Positions 25,612-35,300 of a DNA stretch of 54,491 bases are shown in pieces; positions within the stretch are counted from its first letter, which is position 1, and each line of letters starts with the position of its first letter. This stretch comes from an uncultured Massilia sp. (GTDB lineage: Bacteria; Pseudomonadota; Gammaproteobacteria; Burkholderiales; Burkholderiaceae). The stretch is from the NCBI GenBank assembly GCA_946481275.1, contig CAMLMV010000045.1, forward strand, positions 1 through 54,491, in the 5' to 3' direction. The position numbers and the translations under genes were made by a program. A model generated the notes under the pieces. It saw only the letters and a list, made by a program, of their open reading frames with translations, did not search any database and was not told the DNA's origin.

Positions 25612-27852
25612 ATGCGTTTGAACCAACTGACCCTCGTTGCCGCCCTGGCTGCCGCCTTCCCCCTGTCCGCCATCGCCGCCGACGCGCCCGCCGCGCCGGC
25701 CCAGAAGCCCTGGCTGGACCGTTCCCTCAGCGCCGACAAGCGCGCCGAACTCGCCGTCAAGGCCATGACCCGCGAAGAAAAACTGCGCTGGGTGTTCGGC
25801 TATTTCGGCACGTCGTTCGCCCCGAAGGGCACCACGCCGCCGAAAGGCGCGATCCCGTTCTCGGCCGGCTACGTGCCGGGCACCCCGCGCCTCGGCCTGC
25901 CGGACCTGCTGGAAACGGACGCCGGCCTCGGCGTCGCCACCCAGGCCACCCCGACCCCGCGCGAGCGCACGGCGCTGCCGTCGGGCCTCGCCACCGCGTC
26001 GACGTGGGATCCGCAGGTCGCCTATGCCGGCGGCGCGATGATCGGCTCGGAAGCGCGCCTGTCCGGCTTCAACGTGATGCTGGCCGGCGGCGTGAACCTG
26101 ATGCGCGATCCGCGCAACGGCCGCAATTTCGAATACGCCGGTGAAGACCCGCTGCTGGCCGGCACGATGGTCGGCCACGCCGTCAAGGGCATCGAATCGA
26201 ACCACGTCATCTCGACCGTCAAGCACTTCGCGCTGAACGACCAGGAGACGGGCCGCAACGAGCACGACGTCCGCATCGACAAGGCCGCGTCGCGCATGTC
26301 CGACCTGCTCGCGATGCAGCTCGCGCTGGAGCAGTCGGACGCCGGTTCCGTCATGTGCTCGTACAACCGCGTGTACGGCACCTATGCGTGCGAGAACGAC
26401 TACCTGCTGAACGAAGTCCTCAAGAAGGACTGGGGCTTCAAGGGCTACGTGATGTCCGACTGGGGCGCGACGCACAGCACCGTGCAGGCCGCGAACAATG
26501 GCCTGGACCGCCAGTCGGGCCAGGAATTCGACAAGTCGCCGTACTTCGGCGGTGCGCTGGAAGAAGCGGTCAAGAACGGCTACGTGTCGGAAGCACGCCT
26601 GGACGACATGGCCACGCGCATCGTGCGCGCCATGTTCGCCAAGGGCGTCGTCGACAATCCGGTCGCGCAGGGCGGCAACATCGACTTCGCGAAGAACGGC
26701 GCCGTCAGCCGCGCGACGGCGGAAGAGGGCATCGTCCTGCTGAAGAACGACAACCGCGTGCTGCCGCTGTCGAAAGACGTGAAGACCATCGCCGTGATCG
26801 GCGGCCATGCCGACGTGGGCGTGCTGTCGGGCGGCGGTTCGTCGCAGGTGTACCCGATCGGCGGCAACGCCGTGCCGGGCCTGGAGCCGAAGGTCTGGCC
26901 GGGTCCGGTCGTGTACTACCCGTCGTCGCCGCTGCGTTCCATTAAAGCGCTGGCACCGGACGCGAAGGTCGTGTACGACGACGGCACCGACCCGGCCCGC
27001 GCCGCGCGCGTGGCCGCGCAGGCCGACGTCGCGCTCGTGTTCGCGACACAGTGGATCGGCGAGGCGAACGACGCGACGTCGCTGGCGCTGCCGGACAACC
27101 AGGACACCCTGATCGACAACGTGGCCGGCGCGAATCCGCGCACCGTGGTTGTGCTGGAGACGGGCGGTCCCGTCGCCATGCCGTGGGTCGCCAAGACCCC
27201 GGCCGTGCTGGAAGCATGGTACCCGGGCACGAGCGGCGGCGAAGCGATCGCGCGCGTGCTGTTCGGCGCCGTGAATCCGTCCGGCCACCTGCCGGCCACG
27301 TTCCCGGCTTCCGAGCAGCAGCTGCCGCGTCCGAAGCTGGACGGCGATCCGAAACAGCCGGAGCAGCGCTTCACGGTCGATTACACGGAAGGCGCGGCCG
27401 TCGGCTATAAATGGTTCGACCAGAAGGGCCTGACCCCGCTGTTCCCGTTCGGCCACGGCCTGTCGTACACGACGTTCTCGTACTCGGGTCTCGCGAGCCA
27501 GGTCAAGGATGGCCGCCTGCACGTGCGCTTCAAGGTCACGAACACGGGCAACGTCGCCGGCAAGGACGTGCCGCAGGTGTACGTGTCGCCGCTGGCCGCG
27601 AAGTGGGAAGCGCCGAAGCGCCTGGCCGGCTGGGACAAGGTCGCGCTGCAGCCGGGCGAGTCGAAGGAAGTCGACGTCGTCGTCGAGCCGCGCATCCTCG
27701 GCATGTTCGACGAGAAGAGCAAGACCTGGCGCATCGCCAAGGGCAAGTACAAGCTGGTGCTGGCCGAAGACGCCGCCGGCAAGAACGCGACCAGCGTGAC
27801 GGTCGACCTGCCGGCGTCCACGCTGGACGTGCGCGGCCGCCAGCGCAAGTAA
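25612..27852 (+). CDS. Glycoside hydrolase family 3 beta-glucosidase/beta-glycosidase
   Basis: This 746-residue exported enzyme has a signal peptide (about 23 residues, AIA/ADA), then GH3 N-domain, GH3 C-domain and a C-terminal fibronectin-like domain (LHVRFKVTNTGNVAGKDVPQVYV). The nucleophile is Asp283 in VMSDWGA. KHFALNDQE is the conserved substrate-binding segment. Such enzymes remove terminal beta-linked glucose; in a mannan locus it could act on glucomannan ends or as a beta-mannosidase, which sequence does not settle. No other beta-mannosidase is visible nearby. Confidence 0.95.
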   Translation: MRLNQLTLVAALAAAFPLSAIAADAPAAPAQKPWLDRSLSADKRAELAVKAMTREEKLRWVFGYFGTSFAPKGTTPPKGAIPFSAGYVPGTPRLGLPDLLETDAGLGVATQATPTPRERTALPSGLATASTWDPQVAYAGGAMIGSEARLSGFNVMLAGGVNLMRDPRNGRNFEYAGEDPLLAGTMVGHAVKGIESNHVISTVKHFALNDQETGRNEHDVRIDKAASRMSDLLAMQLALEQSDAGSVMCSYNRVYGTYACENDYLLNEVLKKDWGFKGYVMSDWGATHSTVQAANNGLDRQSGQEFDKSPYFGGALEEAVKNGYVSEARLDDMATRIVRAMFAKGVVDNPVAQGGNIDFAKNGAVSRATAEEGIVLLKNDNRVLPLSKDVKTIAVIGGHADVGVLSGGGSSQVYPIGGNAVPGLEPKVWPGPVVYYPSSPLRSIKALAPDAKVVYDDGTDPARAARVAAQADVALVFATQWIGEANDATSLALPDNQDTLIDNVAGANPRTVVVLETGGPVAMPWVAKTPAVLEAWYPGTSGGEAIARVLFGAVNPSGHLPATFPASEQQLPRPKLDGDPKQPEQRFTVDYTEGAAVGYKWFDQKGLTPLFPFGHGLSYTTFSYSGLASQVKDGRLHVRFKVTNTGNVAGKDVPQVYVSPLAAKWEAPKRLAGWDKVALQPGESKEVDVVVEPRILGMFDEKSKTWRIAKGKYKLVLAEDAAGKNATSVTVDLPASTLDVRGRQRK

Positions 27853-27864
27853 GCATCATCCCTC

Positions 27865-27890
27865 CGCCGCCCACCGCCCGGTGGGCGGCG
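27865..27890 (+). other. Strong intercistronic hairpin GH3 / mannanase
   Basis: An 11-bp perfect GC-rich stem (27865-27875 with 27880-27890) with loop GCCC; flanking ATCAT/ATGAT can extend it across an internal loop. There is no T-run. It probably tunes the relative mRNA levels of GH3 and the following genes rather than ending transcription. Confidence 0.5.
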
Positions 27891-27940
27891 CATGATCCCA
27901 CATAACGACGTTCCCCAAGGAGCGCGAGGAGACTACGACC

Positions 27941-29266
27941 ATGCAACGCAAGTTCGGCATTTTGAGCAAGTTCTCCGTGGCCGCCACCCTGCTGATGGCA
28001 GGCGCAGCCCATGCAGACAACAACGGCTTCGTGGCCGTCAAGGACAGCCATTTCGAACGCAACGGCCAGCGCTACATGATCGCCGGTGCGAACTTCTGGT
28101 ATGGCGGCTACCTCGGCGCGCCGACGGGCGTGGGCCAGCGCGCCCGCCTCGTCAAGGAGCTGGACCGCATGAAGGCGCTCGGCATCAACAACGTGCGCGT
28201 GCTGGCCGTGTCGGAGAAGACGGCGATGAAAAGCGCCGTCAGCCCCGCCACGACGAGCGCGCCCGGGCAGTACGACGAGCAGCTGCTGCAAGGCCTGGAC
28301 TTCATGATGGCCGAACTGGCAAAGCGTGACATGACGGCCGTGCTCTACCTGAACAACTTCTGGCAATGGTCCGGCGGGATGACCCAGTACCTGAACTGGT
28401 TCACCGGCTCGCCCGCGCACGATCCCAACGTGAGCAAGGACTACGAACGCTACATGGCCGAAAACGCGACGTTCTACACGAACGCCCGCGCCCAGGCCGA
28501 ATACCGCAACGTGATCGCGGAGATCGTCCAGCGTACCAACACGGTGACGAAGAAGCCGTACCGCGACGACCCGACGATCCTGTCGTGGCAGCTCGCCAAC
28601 GAGCCGCGCCCCGGCAACAGCAAGTCCACGCCGCAGGAAAAGGCGACGTACGTGAAGTGGATCGCCGATACCGCCCACTACATCCGCTCGCTCGATTCCC
28701 GCCACATGGTCAGCACGGGCAGCGAAGGTCTCGCCGGCTCCGCGCAGGATGCGCAGCTGTACCTGGATGCGCACCGCACGCCGGACATCGCCTACCTGAC
28801 GTACCACCTGTGGCCGACGAACTGGGGCTGGTTCGATCCGAAGAAGCCCGACGCCACGTGGAACGGCATGATGGAGAAGGCCAGCCACTACCTGAACGTG
28901 CACGTCGACTATGCCAAGAAGCTGGGCAAGCCGATCGTGCTGGAGGAGTTCGGCCTGAACCGCGACGGGGGCTCCTTCGACATCAAGGCCTCGACCAAGG
29001 TGCGCGACCGCTTCTACGAGGAAGTCTTCACGACGCTGGAGAAGCGCGCGGCAGCGGGCGATCCGGTCGCCGGCTGGAACTTCTGGGCGTGGGGCGGTGC
29101 GGGGCGTGCGGCCAATGCGGATTACTGGTGGAAGCCGGGTAACGATTTCGTCGGCGATCCGCCGCAGGAAGAGCAGGGCCTTTATTCCGTGTTCGACAGC
29201 GATGCCAGCTCGCTCAAGTTGATCGCGGACCACGATAAACGCCTGAAGACGATTGGAGCAAAATAG
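27941..29266 (+). CDS. GH5 (subfamily 7-like) endo-beta-1,4-mannanase
   Basis: This 441-residue exported (beta/alpha)8 enzyme is expected to cut the mannan backbone. A signal peptide of about 25 residues is followed by FERNGQRYMIAGANFWYGG, the usual opening of GH5_7 mannanases. The acid/base is Glu221 in LANEPRPG and the nucleophile is Glu336 in LEEFGLNRDG. GAGGAG lies 9 bases before the ATG. The stop overlaps the GTG start of the alpha-galactosidase by one base. GH5 membership is sure, mannanase specificity likely. Confidence 0.93.
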   Translation: MQRKFGILSKFSVAATLLMAGAAHADNNGFVAVKDSHFERNGQRYMIAGANFWYGGYLGAPTGVGQRARLVKELDRMKALGINNVRVLAVSEKTAMKSAVSPATTSAPGQYDEQLLQGLDFMMAELAKRDMTAVLYLNNFWQWSGGMTQYLNWFTGSPAHDPNVSKDYERYMAENATFYTNARAQAEYRNVIAEIVQRTNTVTKKPYRDDPTILSWQLANEPRPGNSKSTPQEKATYVKWIADTAHYIRSLDSRHMVSTGSEGLAGSAQDAQLYLDAHRTPDIAYLTYHLWPTNWGWFDPKKPDATWNGMMEKASHYLNVHVDYAKKLGKPIVLEEFGLNRDGGSFDIKASTKVRDRFYEEVFTTLEKRAAAGDPVAGWNFWAWGGAGRAANADYWWKPGNDFVGDPPQEEQGLYSVFDSDASSLKLIADHDKRLKTIGAK

Positions 29267-30480
29267 TGAAACGTAGTGCCTCCCTGATCCTTGCCGCCAC
29301 CATCGCGGCGTCCCCGGCCGCGGCCTGGGCGCAGAAATTCGACGGCCTCGCGGCCACGCCGCAGATGGGCTGGAACAGCTGGAATAAATTCGCGTGCGAC
29401 ATCGATGAAAAACTGATCCGCGAGACGGCCGACGCGATGGTGAAACTGGGCCTGAAGGATGCGGGCTACCAGTACATCAACATCGACGACTGCTGGCACG
29501 GCGCGCGCGACGAACACGGCAACATCCAGGCCGACCCGCAGCGCTTCCCGTCCGGGATGAAGGCCCTGTCCGACTACGTGCATGCGCGCGGCCTGAAGCT
29601 GGGCATCTATTCGGACGCCGGCGACAAGACGTGCGGGGGCCGTCCCGGCAGCCGCGGCCACGAATACCAGGACGCGAAGACGTACGCCGCCTGGGGCATC
29701 GACTACCTGAAGTACGACTGGTGCGAGACCAAGGGCCTGAACGCGGTCGGCGCCTACACGACGATGCGCGACGCGATCCGCGCGGCCAACCGCCCGATCC
29801 TGTTCAGCATCTGCGAATGGGGCGACAACAAGCCGTGGGAATGGGCGGCCGACGTCGGCCACTCGTGGCGCACCACGGGCGACATCTACCCGTGCTGGGA
29901 TTGCGAAAAGAGCGCCGGCTCGTGGTCCGCATGGGGCGTGATGCGCATCCTCGACATGCAGGCGGGCCTGCGCAAGTACGCGGGTCCGGGTCACTGGAAC
30001 GACATGGACATGCTGGAAGTCGGCATGGGCATGACGGAAGACGAGGACCGCGCGCACTTCTCGGTCTGGGCCATGATGAACTCGCCGCTCATCCTCGGCA
30101 ACGACCTGCGCTCGATGCCGGACTCGGTGAAGAAGATCATTGGCCGCCGCGAAGTCATCGCCCTCAACCAGGACCCGCTGGGCGTGCCGGCGCTGCGCTT
30201 CTGGAAGCAGGGGCCCGTGGAACTGTGGGCCAAGCCGCTCGCCAATGACGAATGGGCCTTCATGGTGCTGAACCGCGGCGAGTCCGCGCTGCCCCTGCGC
30301 TATGACTGGAAGCAGAACGTGATCAACGACGACATGTCCAAGCGCGAAGTCGACTTCAAGAAGGCCACCTGGCAGTGGACGGATGCGTGGACCGGCAAGA
30401 CGGGCGATACGAGCAAACGTCTCGACGCGACCGTGCCGTCGCACGGCGTGCTGCTGCTGCGCCTGAAGAAGGGGGCGTGA
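29266..30480 (+). CDS. GH27 alpha-galactosidase
   Basis: This 404-residue exported enzyme removes alpha-1,6-linked galactose side groups. A signal peptide (about 21 residues) is followed by ATPQMGWNSWNKFACDIDE, the family opening. The nucleophile is Asp151 in YLKYDWC and the acid/base is Asp206 in WRTTGDI. WNDMDMLEVG is also conserved. It starts with GTG at 29266, overlapping the mannanase stop, with GGAG at suitable distance. Its stop overlaps the ATG of the esterase (TGATG). Pairing with a mannanase points to galactomannan. Confidence 0.96.
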   Translation: MKRSASLILAATIAASPAAAWAQKFDGLAATPQMGWNSWNKFACDIDEKLIRETADAMVKLGLKDAGYQYINIDDCWHGARDEHGNIQADPQRFPSGMKALSDYVHARGLKLGIYSDAGDKTCGGRPGSRGHEYQDAKTYAAWGIDYLKYDWCETKGLNAVGAYTTMRDAIRAANRPILFSICEWGDNKPWEWAADVGHSWRTTGDIYPCWDCEKSAGSWSAWGVMRILDMQAGLRKYAGPGHWNDMDMLEVGMGMTEDEDRAHFSVWAMMNSPLILGNDLRSMPDSVKKIIGRREVIALNQDPLGVPALRFWKQGPVELWAKPLANDEWAFMVLNRGESALPLRYDWKQNVINDDMSKREVDFKKATWQWTDAWTGKTGDTSKRLDATVPSHGVLLLRLKKGA

Positions 30481-31526
30481 TGCGTCGGCCGCTCGTTGCC
30501 GCGTTGCTGGCTTTGTGCGCGGCGTCGGCGGCCGCCGAGCAGACGATACCCGCCGCCGACGTCCACGTGGCCCGGATGGGCCGCACGGTGGCGGAAGCCG
30601 ACGGCACGGTGCGCTTCGGCTATGCCGGCGTGACCTTGCTGCTGGCCGTCGACGGCACGCGGCTTGCCGTCGATGCCGCGGGCGGCACCCGCAGCCTGGT
30701 CGACGTGATCGTGGACGGCAAGCCCGCGGGCACGCTGCGCCTGGCGCCGCAGATGACACGCTACGACGTGTTCAAGGGCGCGGCGCCTGGTCCGCACAAG
30801 GTGGAACTCGTGCACCGCGGCGAGACGTGGCTGGGTGTGCCGTCCATCGCGCGCTTCACGTCCGACGGCACGTTTCTCGCGGCGCCCGCGCTGCCGGCGC
30901 GGCGCCTGCTCGTGCTGGGCGATTCCGTGACCTGCGGCGCCGTCATGGAGCGGGGCGCCGACGAGAAGGACATGCCCGAATGGTCGAACCCTCGCCTGTC
31001 GTACGGCATGCTGGCTGCGCGCGCCCTCGACGCGCAGGTGCAGCTGGTCTGCTATGGCGGCCGGGGCCTCGTGCGCAGCTGGAACGACCGGACCGACGAG
31101 TTCCAGCTGCCCGCGTTCTACGACCTCGCCATCGCCGATGCGGCGCATCCGGTGCGGTGGAACCAGGCCGATTACGCCCCGGACCTGATTCTCATCGCGA
31201 TCGGCACCAATGACTTCAACCCCGGCATTCCGGAGCGCACGGCCTATGTCGACACGTACACGGCCCTGCTGCGCCGCGTGCTGCGCGACCATCCGCACGC
31301 GCAGATCGCGCTGACGGAGGGCGTGCTGCTGAATGGCGACAAGAAGGCGGCGCTGATCGGCTATCTCAAGGAGGCGATGGCGCGGGTGGGAGATAAGCGC
31401 GTGCACCTGCTCGCACCGGTGGCGTACCAGCCCGGCGACGCCGTCAATGGCCACCCGACGACGGCCCAGCATGCGGTCATGGCGGCGGAGATCCTGCCGC
31501 AGTTGCGGCGCATCACCGGCTGGTAG
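30480..31526 (+). CDS. SGNH/GDSL hydrolase, CE2-like carbohydrate acetyl esterase
   Basis: This 348-residue exported enzyme has a signal peptide (about 19 residues), an N-terminal jelly-roll-like domain (about 25-130) and a SGNH domain. Nucleophile Ser149 lies in LGDSVTCG, GTND marks block III, and His325 lies in NGHPTTAQH. The usual Asp before His is absent, as in CE2 esterases that work with a Ser-His dyad. It likely removes O-acetyl groups from mannan, helping the coupled mannanase. ATG 30480 overlaps the GH27 stop. Confidence 0.9.
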   Translation: MRRPLVAALLALCAASAAAEQTIPAADVHVARMGRTVAEADGTVRFGYAGVTLLLAVDGTRLAVDAAGGTRSLVDVIVDGKPAGTLRLAPQMTRYDVFKGAAPGPHKVELVHRGETWLGVPSIARFTSDGTFLAAPALPARRLLVLGDSVTCGAVMERGADEKDMPEWSNPRLSYGMLAARALDAQVQLVCYGGRGLVRSWNDRTDEFQLPAFYDLAIADAAHPVRWNQADYAPDLILIAIGTNDFNPGIPERTAYVDTYTALLRRVLRDHPHAQIALTEGVLLNGDKKAALIGYLKEAMARVGDKRVHLLAPVAYQPGDAVNGHPTTAQHAVMAAEILPQLRRITGW

Positions 31527-31529
31527 GCC

Positions 31530-31563
31530 AAAAAAAATCCGACGGACCGGGCATCTGCCCGGT
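31530..31563 (-). terminator. Intrinsic terminator for the Lrp-type gene (minus strand)
   Basis: An 8-bp stem ACCGGGCA/TGCCCGGT (31546-31563) is followed on the minus strand by a run of T (A8 at about 31530-31537 on the plus strand). It is oriented to stop transcripts of the lrp-like gene, leaving a 3' UTR of about 160 bases. I see no gene in 31564-31723. Confidence 0.75.
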
Positions 31564-31723
31564 GCATCGGAAAGCGAGCCGGACCACCCCGGCTGGAGAC
31601 GATCCGGCCGCTCCCTGAAGCGACGGCCGGACCGAGACCAGATCGAGATTAGCGAGACCGCCGCGTCCGGTCAAACGCACGCGCGCATTGACCATCGAGT
31701 TTCGTGCTTATTACTAAACACCG

Positions 31724-32224
31724 TCAAACGATAGGCAGCGCCGTCGTTTCCTTGATGCGCTGCAGGGCGAAGCTCGACTTGACGTCCAGCACGGCCGGGT
31801 GGCGCAGCAACGTGCTCATCATGAAGCGCGAAAAGTGGTCCATGTCTTCCACGTGCACGCGCAGCAGGAAATCCATCTCCCCCGTCATCGCATAGCAGGC
31901 CACCACTTCCGGCCAGGTCGACACGGCCTGGGCAAATTCGAAGCGCGGCGACGTGGCCGGCACGCGTGCATTGGCCGCACCTTCGCTGTGTTTTTCCAGG
32001 CGGACATTCACATAGGCCAGCAGGCCCAGGCCCAGCTTGTCGGGATCGAGCAGGGCGACATATTGCCGGATGACGCCGGCCTCTTCCAGCCGCTTGATGC
32101 GCCGCAGGCAGGGCGACGGCGACAGGCTGACGCGCTCGGCCACGTCCTGGTTCGACAGGCGGCCATCCGACTGCAGGATCGCCAGGATTTTACGGTCGGT
32201 TTTATCCAGCTCGATTTTTGACAT
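31724..32224 (-). CDS. Lrp/AsnC-family transcriptional regulator
   Basis: This 166-residue protein has an N-terminal HTH (LDKTDRKILAILQSDGRLSNQDVAERVSLSPSPCLRRIKRLE pattern, residues about 6-47) and a RAM/AsnC effector domain (CYAMTGEMDFLLRVHVEDM). GAGGAG precedes ATG 32224 by 6 bases. It is divergent from the indolepyruvate oxidoreductase gene, and Lrp relatives often control the adjacent amino-acid catabolic gene. Two 15-bp dyads lie between the two genes. Confidence 0.95.
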   Translation of the reverse strand: MSKIELDKTDRKILAILQSDGRLSNQDVAERVSLSPSPCLRRIKRLEEAGVIRQYVALLDPDKLGLGLLAYVNVRLEKHSEGAANARVPATSPRFEFAQAVSTWPEVVACYAMTGEMDFLLRVHVEDMDHFSRFMMSTLLRHPAVLDVKSSFALQRIKETTALPIV

Positions 32225-32250
32225 GAATTCTCCTCAGGACTCGCGCACTC

Positions 32251-32265
32251 CGCAATTTTATTGCG
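32251..32265. promoter_or_regulatory. Lrp-type box candidate 1
   Basis: CGCAATTTTATTGCG is a perfect 15-bp odd palindrome, the size and AT-rich centre typical of Lrp/AsnC binding sites. It lies 27 bases before the regulator's own start. Confidence 0.5.
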
Positions 32266-32288
32266 CAAATCGTCGGCCGGGGGGAATT

Positions 32289-32324
32289 CATTGAAATTTA
32301 ATGCTGGGGGCGCAGGTCTATACT
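32289..32324 (+). promoter_or_regulatory. Lrp-type box candidate 2 and -10 of the oxidoreductase gene
   Basis: CATTGAAATTTAATG (32289-32303) is a 15-bp palindrome with one mismatched pair. TATACT at 32319-32324 is a good -10; TTTAAT at 32297-32302 would be a weak -35 at 16 bases, inside the box. The start would be near 32331, about 34 bases before the ATG. Confidence 0.45.
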
Positions 32325-32364
32325 GGCCCCAACCGAAACACGACAAACATAATCGGAGACACGC

Positions 32365-35300
32365 ATGAACGCCCCCCTGGACCGCAGCCAGCTGGAACCG
32401 CTACCCCCGCACGAGATCACGCTCGACGACAAATGGACGCTCGAGCGCGGCCGCGCCTTCATGACCGGCACCCAGGCGCTGATCCGCCTGCCGATGCTGC
32501 AGCGCGAACGCGACCTCAAGGCCGGCCTGAACACGGCAGGCTATATCACCGGCTACCGCGGCTCGCCCGTCACCCAGGTCGACCAGACCGCGTGGAAGGC
32601 GAAGAAACACCTGGAATCGCACCACGTCCACTTCCACCCCGGCATGAACGAAGACCTCGCGGCGACGGCCGTCTGGGGCACGCAGCAGACCAATCTGTTC
32701 AAGGATGCGAAGTACGACGGCGTGTTCGCCATGTGGTACGGCAAGGGCCCCGGCGTGGACCGCTGCGGCGACGTGTTCAAACACGGCAACAACGCGGGCT
32801 CCGCGAAGAACGGCGGCGTGCTCGTGCTGGCGGGCGACGACCATGCGGCGAAATCGTCGTCGACGGCGCACCAGTCCGACCACATCCTGCACCACTGCGG
32901 CATCCCCGTGCTGTACCCGTCGTCCGTGCAGGAATACATCGACTACGGCCTGCATGCGTGGGCCATGAGCCGCTACAGCGGCCTGTGGGTGTCGATGAAA
33001 TGCGTGACCGACATCATCGAATCGGGCGCCGTCGTCGACCTCGATCCGGACCGCGTGCAGACCATCCTGCCGGCGGACTTCGAGATGCCGCCGGGCGGCC
33101 TGAACATCCGCTGGCCCGACGCCGTGCTGGACCAGGAAGTGCGCATGAACCACTACAAGTGGTATGCCGCGCTGGCCTATGCGCGCGCCAATAAACTCAA
33201 CCAGATCATCTGGGACAGCCCCCAGCCCAAGATCGGCATCATCACCGCCGGCAAGTCGTACCTCGACACGCGCCAGGCGCTGGCCGATCTCGGCATCGAC
33301 GAGCAGGCGGCCCGCGACATCGGCCTGCGCGTGTATAAAGTCGGCATGACGTGGCCGCTCGACTCGGTCGGCGTGCACGAATTCGCGCGCGGCCTGGACG
33401 AGATCCTCGTCGTCGAGGAAAAGCGGCAGGTGCTGGAATACGCGCTGAAGGAAGAGCTGTACAACCTGCCGGACGGCGAGCGTCCGCGCGTCGTCGGCAA
33501 GTTCGACGACGCCGGCGAATGGAGCGTCAAGAACCGCTCCGGCCAGGGCGACTGGCTGCTGTCGGCGAATTATGAATTGAATCCGGCGCAGGTCGCGCGC
33601 GCGATCGCGTCGCGCATCTCGCACTACTGCGCCGGCCACCCGGTCGAGCAACGCGTGAAGGAACGCATCGCCTTTCTCGAAGCGAAAGAGCTGATCCTCA
33701 AGAACATCCCGAAGGCGAACCCGGAAACGGACCGCATCCCCTATTTTTGCTCCGGCTGCCCGCACAACAGCTCGACCAAGGTGCCGGAAGGCTCGCGCGC
33801 GATGGCCGGCATCGGCTGCCACTACATGGTGCTGTGGATGGACCGCGAAACGTCCACGTTCACGCACATGGGCGGCGAAGGCGTCACGTGGATCGGCCAG
33901 GCGCCGTTCACGGGCGAGAAGCACGTGTTCGCGAACCTCGGCGACGGCACGTATTACCACTCCGGCGTGCTGGCGATCCGCGCGTCCGTCGCGGCCAAGG
34001 TCAACATCACGTACAAGATCCTCTACAACGACGCCGTCGCGATGACGGGCGGCCAGGTCGTCGACGGTCCGCTCGACCCGGCCAAGATCAGCCGCCAGCT
34101 CGCGGCCGAAGGCGTGAAGCCGATCATCGTCGTCACCGACGAGCCGGAAAAATACCCGGACGATTATCCGTGGGCCGAAGGCGTCACCGTGCGCCACCGT
34201 TCGGAACTGATGGACGTGCAGCGCGAACTGCGCGAGATGCCGGGCGTGTCCGCGATGATCTACGACCAGACCTGCGCGTCGGAAAAGCGCCGCCGCCGGA
34301 AGAAAGGCGCGTACCCGGATCCGGCCAAGCGCGCGGTGATCAACGACGCCGTGTGCGAAGGCTGCGGCGACTGCTCGAAGCAGTCGAACTGCCTGTCCGT
34401 CGAACCGCTGGAGACGGAACTGGGCCGCAAGCGCCAGATCAACCAGTCCTCGTGCAACAAGGATTTCTCGTGCGTCACCGGTTTCTGCCCGAGTTTCGTC
34501 ACGGTCGAAGGCGGCGGGTTGAAGAAACCTAAAAAAACCACGTCGGACGCGGCGCCGCCTTCTCTGCCGATGCCGAAGATTCCGGCGACGACGAACCCGT
34601 TCGGCATCCTCGTCACCGGCGTCGGCGGCACGGGTGTCGTGACGGTCGGCCAGATCCTCGCGGTGGCCGCCCACGTCGAAGGCAAGGGCGCCCTCGTGCT
34701 GGACATGAGCGGCCTCGCGCAGAAGGGCGGTCCGGTGATGTCGCACGTGCGCCTGGCGGACCGCCAGGGCGACCTGTACTCGACGCGCGTCGGCACCGGT
34801 AACGCGGACCTCGTGATCGGCTGCGACCAGATCGTGACGGCCAGCCGCGACGCGCTGTCGCGCATGGGCGAAAACCGTACGTGGGCCGCCGTCAACGCGA
34901 CCGGCGCCACCACCGCCGCGTTCATCCGCAACCCGGACTGGCAATTCCCGGCCGAAGGGTCGCGCGGCGCCATCGTGCAGGCTTGCGGCGAAGGCAACGT
35001 CGACTTCATCGACGCCGGCCACATCGCGACCACGCTGATGGGCGACGCCATCGCCACCAACATGTTCATGCTGGGCTACGCGTTCCAGAAGGGCCATGTG
35101 CCGCTGCAGGAAGCGTCGATCGTGAAGGCGATCGAGTTGAACGGCGTCTCCGTCGCCTTCAACAAGGCCGCGTTCAACTGGGGCCGTACGGCCGCGCACG
35201 ACCTGCCATCCGTGCAGAAGCTCGTCACGCCCGCGAAGGTGATCGAGTTCAAGCGCGCACAGACGCTCGACGACCTCGTCAAGCGCCGCGTCGAACTTCT

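Noticed and set aside
32291..32324. Promoter TTGAAA ... TATACT before the oxidoreductase
   Set aside because: The spacer is 22 bases, too long; the TATACT alone is kept as a -10 candidate.
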